DNA from: Dolomitihabitans soli
Lineage (GTDB): Bacteria; Actinomycetota; Actinomycetes; Streptosporangiales; Streptosporangiaceae
Reading direction: 5' to 3'
Assembly (NCBI RefSeq): GCF_022213955.1
Contig: NZ_JAKNTW010000032.1
Location: 1 to 64,000 of the forward strand
Length of the DNA: 64,000 nt
The first letter of the stretch is position 1; every line of letters starts with the position of its first letter. Below the pieces are notes generated by a model. That model was not told the origin of the DNA. It did no database searches and saw nothing but the letters and a program-made list of their open reading frames with translations. The position numbers and the translations under genes were made by a program. Positions 57,901-64,000 of this stretch are shown here, one piece after another.

Positions 57901-60900
57901 CTGGGGAATGGAACCCCTGGTCATCGGCCTTGACGACGCCTATGTCTTCCCGGCGGAGCTGGCGACCACCATCGTGATCAGTGAGGTGGGCTCCGACACG
58001 AAGGAGACGATCGAGACGAAGAACGGCGGGTACCTCTTCGCGAAGCCCGAACAGGATGTCCTGGAGATGTACGCCCAGGGCAAGCAGCAGCTGCCGCTGG
58101 ATCTGGTGGCCGACGCGGTGGAGCGGTTCCTGCACGGCCAGCTGGAGATCGACCGCGGCACCCGGATCCAGCTGGTCCAGCGTTACCTCCAGGAACTGGC
58201 AGCCGCCAGAAAGGACGGGGCTCCCGAGCCCGAGCTGTCCGCCGAGCACACGGCGAAGGTGCTGACCAACAAGCTCCTGGAGCTGACGCCCGGTATCGAC
58301 AGGGACACCCGGCGGCAGATCCGGCGGGTGCGTGATGTCGACCAGCGGCTGGAGCTCCTGGCGACCATCGACCGGGCGATGGGTCCGGAGATGGTGGAGC
58401 TCGCGGAACTCCTTCAGACGGCGATGGGTCAGTCCTGGCCCAAGGAGATCGTCTTGAGCATGGAGGGCCAGCCGGACCAGACCGTCGACATGCACGAGAT
58501 CGTGTCGGCGGCCGTCGACGCCTACACGGGGGGACTGCTGGCCGCGAATCCGGCGCTGCGGGACAGCCTGTTCGAGGGGTACGCGGGCGATCACTGGTGG
58601 GCGATGATGGCCCGCAACGCGACCAACCCGCGGGGGAATCTGCACGTGCTGGCGGGAGACCTGCCCATCCGGTTGGTGGTGACGTTCGACGGCAAGGAGG
58701 TCGAGCTGCTCGGCACCTTCAAGGGCGGCCTCATCCAGCAGCGCTACCGGTACATCAACTCCAGCGAGACCACGTCGTCCAACAAGTCGTCCACGTACAA
58801 CGTGGACGTCGAAGGGTCGATGGACATCAAAGGGTCGATGGACGCCGACTCCGGGTTCAGCTTCGGCTCCACCGTGTCGGGGACGGTCGGCCAGGGCAGC
58901 TCCAGTTCGTCGACCGAGGCCGAGCAGTGGACCGAGCTGGAACGAGTCGCCACGTTCGACACGAAGAAGGTCCGTCACCCGATCAAGGTCACCGTCACGG
59001 TCGGCGAGACGCTCGACGCGCAACAGGACACGAAGGGCGAGGCCAAGCGCGAGCCCGTCGTGGTCAAGCTCGACGGAGTCATGACCCGCGTCGTCGACGC
59101 CGACATGGTCAACCCGCCGAAGGTGTCCCCGACCCCCGACCCCCGGCCGATAACGTTGCCGGACGCCTTCATGGTGGACGGCCTGGAGGCCGATGGGCTG
59201 TACCAGGCGGTCTATGACCTGCTGGCCGACAAGGGCATGCTCGGCCCGAAGGGCGTCCGCGGCGTCCAGGCGATGCTGGAGCACCACCTGACGGAGATGC
59301 AGACGGCCGCCACTTTCCGCAACATGCTCGAAACCGAGGGATCCGCGACCCTTCGGATCACCCACGCGAACAAGCCGGGCGTGGTGGTGGAGGTGACCAT
59401 CAAGGCCAGGCCGAAGGACCGGCACGTCATGGTTTCGGGCCGCAAGGACACCGAGATCGGCAGGGTGCGCCGGATCCAGCGCATCATCGAGATCGTCGTC
59501 GATCAGAGCCGGAGCTACTCTCTCAGCCGGATCACGAGCTTCTTCGGCCTGAAGCGCACCCGCTCCGCCGGCTGGAAGATGTCCATCCGAACCGCGGTCA
59601 GCAGCGGAAACCGCAACGAGACCAGCCGTTTCGAGAAGAGCACCGCCGCCAGCATCAAGGTGCCCGTCACGTTCGACATCACGGGCGAGCGGAAGGCCGT
59701 GAAGCGCAACTTGTCCACCAAGTCCAAGAAGCGGATCGAGGTGTCGAACGCCACGACCGGTCAGGCCGATCTGACGGTCTTCGAGTCCGGCCTGAGAGAG
59801 ATGGACACCCAGCGCGGCACCGAAGGCCGGCGCGATCACGGCTGGAACCTCGACCTGGAGGTCACCCGTGAGCCCGAGCGTTCCGGCTGGCGGGCGCGGT
59901 GGCGGCGGACGCCGGTGGGCACGCCCCCGATCGATCTCGACCTGCTCTTCACCGAGGTGCAGAGCCGCCCGGACGCCGACCCGGCCACCCTCCACCAGGA
60001 CGTGGCCGAAGCCGCGCGAAAGCAGCTGCCCGCCGGCGGGCGGCCGGACGCGGAGGTCCGGGTCACCGCGGAGTCGGGCTGGACCGGTCAGGCGAGCCCG
60101 GTGACCCGGGCCCGGCTGCTGGCGCGCGAACTGGACACCGACGTCCGCCTCGACGCGCGCGACCCCGACGGCACCGTACGTTCCTACGTCGCCACCCCGG
60201 ACGGCAAGCTGCGCAGCAAGGTGCCCGACGGCGGGTTCGCCTCGGCGTTCAGCCGGTTGGCCCCTGGCGTGCTGGCCCAGGCGGACCAGGCTCAGGCCGA
60301 CCTGCGCGCGATGTACCAGCGCTGGTTGAACAACTCCGCACCGGGCAAGGGCGACTTCGCCCAGCACATCGCCGGCGAGTTGTCCGGCGGGCCGATCGGC
60401 TCACCGGCGACCCCCTCCAGCACCGGCACCCCCTCCAGCACCGGCACCCCGTCCAGCACCGGCACCCCGTCCAGCACCGGCACGCCCTCCAGCGCCGGCA
60501 CGCCGCAGCAGGGCGCGGTCCAGCCGCGCCGGGGCGGCACGAGCACGGTCGCGCAACGTCCCGCCCAGGGCGTCATCCGCCGCTCCCTGTCGTGGGCGAC
60601 CCGAGCGGACAAGCGAGACGAGTACCTGTCAGCCCGGTACGGCGAGCACCGGCAGCTGGCGAACAAGTGGAGCGCGGCCCGCACGGCCGATGAGCGGCAC
60701 GCCTACGAGCAGCAGATCAACGAGCTGGCGGAGGCCCTCCGGAGACGCGGCCACACCCCCCCGGTGCCGCCCTGGGAGATCGGACAGCCGACGGCTCCGA
60801 CGGGTGGCCTCGGCAGCCTCATCAACCAGCCGCCGGCCCCCACCGGTCAGCCGGGCAGGCCGGCCACGCAGCCCGAGACGAAGGAGGAGTTCTGGGACCG

Positions 60901-61279
60901 GATGCGCCGGATCAGCAACTCCACCGGCTGGTACCCGCCGGAAGAGGAGGAGCCCTGCGAGTGCCCGCCGGACAAGCCCTGCACCTGTGGACGCCGGCCG
61001 CAGAACCTCAACCCCGAGGAGAAAGAGGAGAAGCCGGAGAAGCCGGAGAAGCCCGAGAAGCCCGAGAAGCCCGAGAAGCCCGAGAAGCCGGAGAAGCCGG
61101 AGCCCGAGAACCACACCGTCGTCCCCGGCGACACACTCTGGGACATCTCTCAGGAGGTCTACGGCAGCGGCAGCTACTGGGAGGTCATCTACGAGGCCAA
61201 TCGCGACCTGATCGGCCCGGACGCCACCAACCTGCCGACCGGCGTGAAGCTGCGCATCCCCGAGCTGGAGCCCGCGTGA
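51914..61279 (+). CDS. Giant 3121-residue WXG/Pro-repeat/LysM surface protein
   Basis: Layout: 1-170 WXG100-like helical region (WKAPAKTAFVDRINELYGEEGGVAAL...) with a membrane-like stretch near 147-170; 236-290 VEEGFEEWWIDDRAQ...VGGVAGGFTGIAVG, similar to polymorphic-toxin N-termini; 400-720 Pro/Thr/Gln linker with PDPNQQ-type repeats; 725-1110 helical region, partly coiled-coil-like; 1130-2700 beta-rich body interrupted by six Ser/Gly/Asn-rich segments near 1226-1266, 1434-1491, 1737-1786, 1945-1994, 2283-2338 and 2555-2586; then TPSSTG repeats, a CxC...CxC cluster near 3012-3028, Pro-Glu-Lys repeats and a terminal LysM (VVPGDTLWDISQEVY). No toxin motif is recognised. Probably an exported cell-wall-bound machine or adhesin; the role is unknown. 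ATG has an upstream GGGGGCGAGGGGC site. Confidence 0.85.
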   Translation: MAGSNVNITIPEENGSAGVTDVYPASDVQPMWQNEVLPGWVNEFLIPMLASGQPWPEASESGLYGLTRDWVAMHGLLAAAGRPTSSAATTIAAGWKAPAKTAFVDRINELYGEEGGVAALARNASAYAQQVQGFAQETQYTKLSINVAFRVAIVAVGIALAVSYFTAGATSPFVGAAAAATRSRIAWILSRLALVGGRGSTAANVVRTAAVRGSVGRTAVTRLAATGAGRATPRFAAEGVEEGFEEWWIDDRAQAAQVGMGTRQEKDQKRALASTVGGVAGGFTGIAVGNRVSRLAGSLPGIKQLNAMAGDAAGVGNAFKRLPGRMANTALNNMIASPVGSFVANAAVYGQVSLPTGQSLLGAAMGGAGRTNTISPFNPSVPLAVLRPQTALGNAMDTAARKDANATGGGSPSSPSTPRTTQPSTPPATNQQAPTAPAPGSPSTGSPQTNTPSPQNSGKQGTLPQPAPTPQPAPAPQPAPAPQPAPDPAPDPNQQTAPDPNQQTAPDPNQQAAPDPNQQAAPDPNQQAAPDPNQQAAPDPSQQSAPDPALDPSQQAAPDPAGDPNQQAAPDPSQQSAPDPAADPGQQSAPDPALDPSQQSAPDPAADPGQQSAPDPALDPSQQSAPDPAADPSQQAAPDPAADPATTTAHAGGPAGVATPGTPVPGAMPNAPVTSGTPDPGGTVTPSAVTAPAVTTPNGVVPPNTVTPSGSPASGLQATPSPGPVQGPPTASRFAQSVLAEAMAAVAPDALLLQDGRTRLTRPDGKAVHLSADAMTLITQRLTVRTRDAADRARLTAEAAAWLGIEIARAVGRPSLEGVISALHLLAESSPEFTEAAKQVVVEILMDNPDADMDPALLSDAARDLAREAREEANKPAQTPQDEYAALRTTPQAEAADTIVQQSQGLASMTSNTSTAAADLATQARALAADLGDARALLDERATTRSESAQETEKSAKAVLETAQKAEDAERAGQKLKGERDSGAPARRHVARAGAKKDLETAARDQRIAGRYGTARDQAENAAAAFEAMAQALDLAARSQSGPTAAQTAEVARLAAEAQARLADFHKAMKEALPPDAALPAGSLTGRLPYRNKIAEVANALLKAGGVDQTLTPSQLDAMLQAEARRLVGDGATLSLGQTKAGELRVRWVPGDFVEVVNPEVTASEVMHGSFAQGNRVDTVTTGRNAGRSTALSVLGLAEQFAKLVARGGAVHAAIEGLGKVFGANVGGGSGTNSSKSVASTGFVTPGGVTDNRGASSRYNVGGGHFTLELHVEGETAPRTAVVSEGTVDDANTVDMHVSHALVEHAPEGTIQLELDPDEVPGLPNLAVVGVAGLQALIDRTVAALEPGVADVGTTAHKQIISMVEGLWSRIPQLVNNPDGVQEPLTTPDGRPIVDIQMTAEPVVVTGPDGKLRIDAKPVGTPSAEQLGEDVEVEFSGTMRSEGTGRSGNVNGDVEGKLAGDQGPQPDNVTGKLGLNASASSSQSSGVAVNDMSIVPVVKRKSGHNQTYDIALKVKIVMHVLGESKPREVVIDDSAEITVTAQVAEHLGYSAKLPVDKAALVQDESGVQRMRDDVVPEPPPGRKGETPNWQGAGPGKVRGAGIAQVELEDDADPANDTGFAPLLADVEAYLHAQKPGLLPDPDGKVPSDKTERESQEENKKELERQLSPARVQASYNQGTGEGILVRLVHRRANHEPQYTTLRIKVTRDWNSGTYVGHTDAETDVMLHIASQTLGNSRGASTSWRGGAVVGAEAQIDDENKGSLGGSLKGGKGRSSGENNNDTDNTVNLVEQMGPAAKTTELNLISVEEVTSDGVSHPIGEATVRMHQSMPASLLPEDGTTGPPVKIPTSDELLTGTRQLALDLGIDVNVLDEIVRRTGIKPGTEEFHALAEFLSNPNLMSHTEFLQTEYSTEVGRWSISIRGQVGESGRPLHGPMVVGDIHLALGDQGTSSGRSGGRDTNVSLSGGFSQAEEPKFGGAGGRSGSKGTSSSVREGPSWGMEPLVIGLDDAYVFPAELATTIVISEVGSDTKETIETKNGGYLFAKPEQDVLEMYAQGKQQLPLDLVADAVERFLHGQLEIDRGTRIQLVQRYLQELAAARKDGAPEPELSAEHTAKVLTNKLLELTPGIDRDTRRQIRRVRDVDQRLELLATIDRAMGPEMVELAELLQTAMGQSWPKEIVLSMEGQPDQTVDMHEIVSAAVDAYTGGLLAANPALRDSLFEGYAGDHWWAMMARNATNPRGNLHVLAGDLPIRLVVTFDGKEVELLGTFKGGLIQQRYRYINSSETTSSNKSSTYNVDVEGSMDIKGSMDADSGFSFGSTVSGTVGQGSSSSSTEAEQWTELERVATFDTKKVRHPIKVTVTVGETLDAQQDTKGEAKREPVVVKLDGVMTRVVDADMVNPPKVSPTPDPRPITLPDAFMVDGLEADGLYQAVYDLLADKGMLGPKGVRGVQAMLEHHLTEMQTAATFRNMLETEGSATLRITHANKPGVVVEVTIKARPKDRHVMVSGRKDTEIGRVRRIQRIIEIVVDQSRSYSLSRITSFFGLKRTRSAGWKMSIRTAVSSGNRNETSRFEKSTAASIKVPVTFDITGERKAVKRNLSTKSKKRIEVSNATTGQADLTVFESGLREMDTQRGTEGRRDHGWNLDLEVTREPERSGWRARWRRTPVGTPPIDLDLLFTEVQSRPDADPATLHQDVAEAARKQLPAGGRPDAEVRVTAESGWTGQASPVTRARLLARELDTDVRLDARDPDGTVRSYVATPDGKLRSKVPDGGFASAFSRLAPGVLAQADQAQADLRAMYQRWLNNSAPGKGDFAQHIAGELSGGPIGSPATPSSTGTPSSTGTPSSTGTPSSTGTPSSAGTPQQGAVQPRRGGTSTVAQRPAQGVIRRSLSWATRADKRDEYLSARYGEHRQLANKWSAARTADERHAYEQQINELAEALRRRGHTPPVPPWEIGQPTAPTGGLGSLINQPPAPTGQPGRPATQPETKEEFWDRMRRISNSTGWYPPEEEEPCECPPDKPCTCGRRPQNLNPEEKEEKPEKPEKPEKPEKPEKPEKPEKPEPENHTVVPGDTLWDISQEVYGSGSYWEVIYEANRDLIGPDATNLPTGVKLRIPELEPA
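53368..53846 (+). repeat. Coding repeat, PDPNQQ / PDPSQQ type
   Basis: Inside the giant gene. About twenty imperfect copies of a 24-base to 48-base unit encoding PDPNQQ(T/A)A, PDPSQQSA and PDPA(L/A)D. The units are near-identical in DNA in places (PDPSQQSAPDPAADPGQQ), pointing to recent slippage or recombination. It encodes an extended, flexible spacer between the N-terminal secretion region and the helical body. Confidence 0.92.
60410..60499 (+). repeat. Coding repeat, five 18-bp TPSSTG units
   Basis: Five tandem 18-base units encoding TPSSTG (the last TPSSAG), with one or two base changes each. They form a second flexible linker near the C-terminus of the giant protein and could be O-glycosylated if exported. 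Confidence 0.93.
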
Positions 61280-61410
61280 TCGCCGCCATGGCCGAGCCGT
61301 CCTTGATCACGAGAGCCGCGTAGGCGGTGACCGGCCCGGCCGACTGGGACGTGGCCATGTCGATGGGACCTGGCCCGGCCGACATCGCCCGGCCGATGAG
61401 GTGCCGGCCA

Positions 61411-61594
61411 GGATCACGGTGAGGCGCTGGGCAGGATCACGGTGAGGCGCTGGGCAGGATCACGGTGAGGTGCCGGGCAGGATCACGGTGAGGTGCCGGG
61501 CAGGATCACGGTGAGGTGCCGGGCAGGATCGCGGTGAGGTGCCGGACGGGATTACGGTGAGGTGCCGGGCAGGATCACGGTGAGGTGCCGGACG
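61411..61594. repeat. Eight 23-bp tandem repeats before zinc-ribbon gene
   Basis: Eight head-to-tail 23-base units beginning GGATCACGGTGAGG, with a CGCTGGGCA or TGCCGGGCA/GACG end. A partial unit precedes them. They fill most of the 331 bases between the giant gene and the next start, ending 16 bases before the ATG, so they span its promoter and leader. The rest of the gap holds nothing I can support. Confidence 0.95.
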
Positions 61595-61610
61595 GGAGGA
61601 GAGGACCACG

Positions 61611-62132
61611 ATGGCGTACACGGTGGCGCGCAGCAGGGACGAGGCACACCTGTACCTCGACCTGCATCCATGCGACGGCTGCGGCTCGGTCGACACGGCC
61701 TGGGAGCACGCGCCGGTCGAAACCGACGGCGAGCCGACCGTCAGCTACACCGGCAGGTGCGAGGGCTGCGGCGCGCAGCGGGGTTTCCTGTTCGGGCTGC
61801 CGGAGCGGGAGGTGACCGGCGTCGCCTTCCCGACGTTCGGCGGCCGGGAGCCGTCGCGGCTGCTCGACGCGGGGGAGTGGCTCTGGGTGGCCGACCTGAC
61901 GGCCGGCAACGTGCCGCCTGAGCCCGCCGAGGCACGGCAGGCCCTGGCGACGGCCGCCGCCGCGATCGAAGAGGTCATCAAGTTCATCCCGCCCGGCCAG
62001 GAGGAGGTGCCGGAGGCGGCCTTCTGGTCCGACCGCGGGCGCGAGACACGGGCCGACGAGCCATCGCGATTCCAGCTGGAACGCCTGCTCTTCATCCGTC
62101 AGACCTACCGGGAACTCGCAGGCAGACTCTGA
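61611..62132 (+). CDS. Zinc-ribbon-like small protein next to giant gene
   Basis: 173 residues. CDGC (from about residue 21) and CEGC (about 49) are spaced like a zinc ribbon. The remaining residues are acidic and helical. Related proteins occur next to polymorphic-toxin or WXG-linked loci in actinobacteria as I recall; an immunity, chaperone or regulatory role are all possible. ATG is preceded by GGGAGGAGAGG. Its stop codon opens the 13-bp repeat array downstream. Confidence 0.6.
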   Translation: MAYTVARSRDEAHLYLDLHPCDGCGSVDTAWEHAPVETDGEPTVSYTGRCEGCGAQRGFLFGLPEREVTGVAFPTFGGREPSRLLDAGEWLWVADLTAGNVPPEPAEARQALATAAAAIEEVIKFIPPGQEEVPEAAFWSDRGRETRADEPSRFQLERLLFIRQTYRELAGRL

Positions 62133-62208
62133 CCCCGAGCGACGACCCCGAGCGACGACCCCGAGCGACGGGCCCGAGCCAGGAGCCTGAGCGACGACCC
62201 CGAGCGAC
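62131..62208. repeat. Six 13-bp tandem repeats at gene end
   Basis: Six units of GACCCCGAGCGAC (units 4 and 5 diverged), beginning inside the stop codon of the zinc-ribbon gene. Together with the 23-bp array upstream, this gene is bracketed by two unrelated tandem repeats. Confidence 0.88.
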
Positions 62209-62380
62209 CTCCGGACACGCCCCACCCCCGGTGCGCACCTTCACCGGACGGTGGGGACGATCGCCCGTGTGACATCCGACGTGGCCTGGTGCGTCTAACC
62301 AGCGCTCGCCGGCCACGTCGGCGGACGCCGGAGAACAACGGCCCGGGTACGGCCTGCCCGGGCCGAGGCCGGGATCGGCT

Positions 62381-62410
62381 GCCGGCCCGGTGCCCGGGCA
62401 ACGGGCCGGC
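62381..62410. terminator. Hairpin between convergent genes
   Basis: A perfect nine-base stem (GCCGGCCCG with CGGGCCGGC) around a twelve-base loop, eight bases beyond the 3' end of the minus-strand proline-rich gene. It probably terminates that transcript and perhaps the opposing one. Confidence 0.6.
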
Positions 62411-62417
62411 ACGTCCG

Positions 62418-63023
62418 TCATCTGATGGCGCCGAAGGCCACAGCGGTGGCGGAGGCGATGACCGTGGTCAGGATGACCATGAGGAGCACCGTGGAGAGCG
62501 GGTTGCGGCGGCGTTGGGGAGCCTCTTGGGGCTGGGCGCGCAGCCTCGGGGCCTCTGCCTGGGTGCGGGTGGGTGTGGGGCTCGGGGTGGGTCGGGGAGT
62601 CGGCCGTGATTTCGGTGGCAGGTCGACGACCACGGGCTGAGGCGCCCGCGTCGGCTCGGGTCTCGGGATCGGGGGTCGAGTCGGAGGCGGGGTCGGGGTC
62701 GTGGGTGGTGTCGGGGTTCGGGTCGGTTCGGGGGCCAGAGTGGGGGTCGGAGTGGGAGTCGGCCTGGGCGGAGGCGAAGGGGTGGGCTCCGAGGTGGGGG
62801 CCGGTGAGGGGCACTCGCAGGGGGACGGGGGCAGCGACGCCGGAGGAGGCGGGGGCGGCGGTGAGCAGTGGCCCAGTTGGATCTCCAGGCGCACCAGCGC
62901 GTCGACGTCGAGGCAGACCGTGATCCCCGGCGGGCCGGGCGAGGCAATCGCGGGCTCGCCCACGCAGAGCAGGAGTAACGTCCCCGCGAGAATCAGTGGC
63001 GCGCGGCGGACTCGCATGGTCAC
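62418..63023 (-). CDS. Proline-rich secreted membrane-anchored protein
   Basis: About 201 residues. Signal peptide ([23 protein letters not shown]), a short Cys-bounded head ([21 protein letters not shown]), a Pro/Thr/Arg-rich region of about 110 residues, and a C-terminal membrane helix ([24 protein letters not shown]). This would span the cell wall. GTG 63023 overlaps the upstream stop as GTGA; ATG 63017 also fits. Coupled to the DUF4239-like gene; no function is known. Confidence 0.72.
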   Translation of the reverse strand: MTMRVRRAPLILAGTLLLLCVGEPAIASPGPPGITVCLDVDALVRLEIQLGHCSPPPPPPPASLPPSPCECPSPAPTSEPTPSPPPRPTPTPTPTLAPEPTRTPTPPTTPTPPPTRPPIPRPEPTRAPQPVVVDLPPKSRPTPRPTPSPTPTRTQAEAPRLRAQPQEAPQRRRNPLSTVLLMVILTTVIASATAVAFGAIR

Positions 63024-63787
63024 GCGCCCCCGGCGATGCGCTGGAACTCCTGTAGCGCGTTGAGGAAGGCGTCGGGCCCGACGGCCAGCGCCCCGGCGAA
63101 GACGTGTGAGATGTCCCAGGTCATGTAGATGCCGAAGCCGAGCATCGCGGCCATCGCCAGCAGCGGCAGGATCGTCAGGCCACGCGGCCGGGCACCGGCG
63201 AGGAACGGGAAGAGGATGACGACGAGACCGGTCAGGATCGTCAGGGTGAGCAGCCCGGCGGGCGGCGTCGTCTGGGCGTCGGCGGCGCGCTGGTTGCGGG
63301 CGGCCGACATGTCCTTGATGTGATCGAGGACGAGGGTCTTGGCGTCTGCCGTGTCGTCGTCGTTCACCTGCACGGCGGTGACCTGGTTCCGCAGTGTGTC
63401 GAGGCGGGTCGCGCCCTCGCTGGAGAGCCGGCCCCCGGCCATCATCCGCCACTCGGCGTCGACCACGAAGTCGACGTAGTCGCGCAGCCCGGTCCGCAAC
63501 TGGGCCTCGACGGACGGAGGCAGACCGGCGACCGCCCAGTAGGTCTCCACCGCGGCCTGGCTCTCGGCGAAGGTGTTCTGCCTGGCGGTGTCGGCCGTGG
63601 TCCACGGCACGATGATGGCGATCGCGAACACCAGCAGGAACAGCGCGGACAGCATCGCCCCGGCGTGCCCGCTGGACGGCCCGCCGGGATCGCGGTCGTC
63701 CGACCCCTTGTCGAGCTTCCTGAACAGGATGGCGGTGATTCCCACCACGCCCATGGCCGCGACCACGGCGAATATGCTTACCAGCAT
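63020..63787 (-). CDS. DUF4239-like membrane protein
   Basis: 255 residues. N-terminal helix ([21 protein letters not shown]), a second at [23 protein letters not shown], a soluble middle ([33 protein letters not shown]) and two C-terminal helices. The layout matches the bestrophin-like DUF4239 family of small membrane proteins; a channel role is inferred only from that resemblance. ATG 63787 has TGGAG upstream and is preferred to GTG 63799. The downstream gene overlaps by GTGA. Confidence 0.75.
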   Translation of the reverse strand: MLVSIFAVVAAMGVVGITAILFRKLDKGSDDRDPGGPSSGHAGAMLSALFLLVFAIAIIVPWTTADTARQNTFAESQAAVETYWAVAGLPPSVEAQLRTGLRDYVDFVVDAEWRMMAGGRLSSEGATRLDTLRNQVTAVQVNDDDTADAKTLVLDHIKDMSAARNQRAADAQTTPPAGLLTLTILTGLVVILFPFLAGARPRGLTILPLLAMAAMLGFGIYMTWDISHVFAGALAVGPDAFLNALQEFQRIAGGA

Positions 63788-63839
63788 GACGATCTCCACG
63801 GCTTGGATACGACTCAGCCCCGGACGCCTTACCGGTCAC

Positions 63840-63859
63840 TGATAGCTATATTGCTATCA
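63840..63859. promoter_or_regulatory. Operator-like inverted repeat before DUF4239-like gene
   Basis: TGATAGC-TATATT-GCTATCA, a perfect 7-6-7 inverted repeat in an AT-rich stretch 53 bases upstream of ATG 63787. Beyond it, AGTGATCGGGA occurs twice exactly 21 bases apart (63868, 63889), the second copy inside the P450 3' end. Confidence 0.6.
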
Positions 63860-63879
63860 CATTAAGTAGTGATCGGGAG

Positions 63880-64000
63880 TCATTCCCAAGTGATCGGGAT
63901 ACGGGTCACTCCACCGGTCAGGGAGGCTTCGCGTTCCCGCAGCTCCTCGAAGGGGATCGCGAGCGCGAGCGTGGGGAATCTGCGGAACAGGGAGCCGAAC
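63880..64000 (-). CDS. Cytochrome P450, 3' end only
   Basis: The last 39 codons before the stop read LFRRFPTLALAIPFEELR....LTGGVTRIPITWE, matching the conserved C-terminus of bacterial P450s (..F..LRLA.P...L.......GL..LPV.W). The gene continues past the window edge. It lies upstream of and in the same direction as the DUF4239-like gene. Confidence 0.8.
   Translation of the reverse strand, partial: FGSLFRRFPTLALAIPFEELREREASLTGGVTRIPITWE

Noticed and set aside
55682-60367. A minus-strand open frame of about 1560 codons opposite the giant gene
   Set aside because: Its composition (Arg, His, Leu, Val, Gly runs; no domains) is the typical reverse-complement shadow of GC-rich coding DNA, and the plus-strand reading has clear domains.
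51914-61279. The giant protein as a non-ribosomal peptide or polyketide synthase, because of its size
   Set aside because: No adenylation, condensation, ketosynthase or carrier motifs are present.
61411-61594. Regular 23-bp repeats as a CRISPR array
   Set aside because: The units abut with no unique spacers and there are no cas genes in the window.

Overview
The window is high-GC DNA with rare TTG/GTG starts, CBM2-linked secreted polysaccharidases, AfsR/BTAD-type regulators, an F420-type luciferase-like enzyme and WXG100/YbaB/LysM secretion-type genes. This points to a filamentous actinomycete, most likely Streptosporangiales (Nonomuraea/Streptosporangium-like). The assignment is by gene content only. 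No rRNA, tRNA or CRISPR array was seen.

Layout. (1) 1-7.8 kb: a Tn3 transposase scrap, then a rhamnogalacturonan/pectin set: GH78 rhamnosidase, Tat-exported bicovalent-FAD oxidase and CBM2-PL11 lyase. The GH78 and PL11 5' regions share a 12-mer that looks like a LacI-type operator. An 18-bp x7 tandem repeat follows. (2) 7.9-21 kb: CutA-like protein, XRE regulator with two divergent small genes, MFS exporter, NmrA-like reductase, an alpha/beta hydrolase divergent from its TetR repressor, a HelR/HelD-like RNA polymerase recycling ATPase divergent from a second TetR gene, TauE/SafE exporter, proline iminopeptidase and a DrrAB-type ABC exporter. (3) 21-32.8 kb: a large BTAD/NB-ARC/TPR regulator, DUF5302, a GH15 hydrolase, an in-frame fusion of acyl-CoA ligase and enoyl-CoA hydratase, a CBM2-CBM2-Fn3-Fn3-GH18 chitinase behind a perfect 17-bp palindrome, and an F420 LLM-type oxidoreductase.

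(4) 32.8-42.7 kb is a patchwork. A low-GC two-gene cassette is flanked by inverted copies of a degenerate dispersed repeat. A truncated Tat-signal gene lies inside one copy, and a third copy 7 kb away carries what looks like the scar of a monooxygenase 3' end. Around it are an FAD monooxygenase, a second BTAD/NB-ARC regulator, a C45 acyltransferase and a GntR-TetR double-headed regulator.

(5) 42.8-63.8 kb holds two related type VII-secretion-like clusters. The first is YbaB-like, WXG100-like membrane protein, then LysM-WXG-like. The second is SseB-like, small protein, YbaB-like, WXG-like, then a 3121-residue protein ending in LysM, then a zinc-ribbon protein. They are separated by an NCS1 permease / two-domain nitrilase / paired SIS-domain cassette. 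The giant protein has a polymorphic-toxin-like N-terminus, a Pro/Gln repeat linker, a long helical region and a beta-rich body with six Ser/Gly-rich insertions. I recognise no catalytic toxin domain, and no ESX core gene is present, so its secretion route is inferred. The window ends with a proline-rich surface protein, a DUF4239-like membrane protein and the 3' end of a cytochrome P450 gene.
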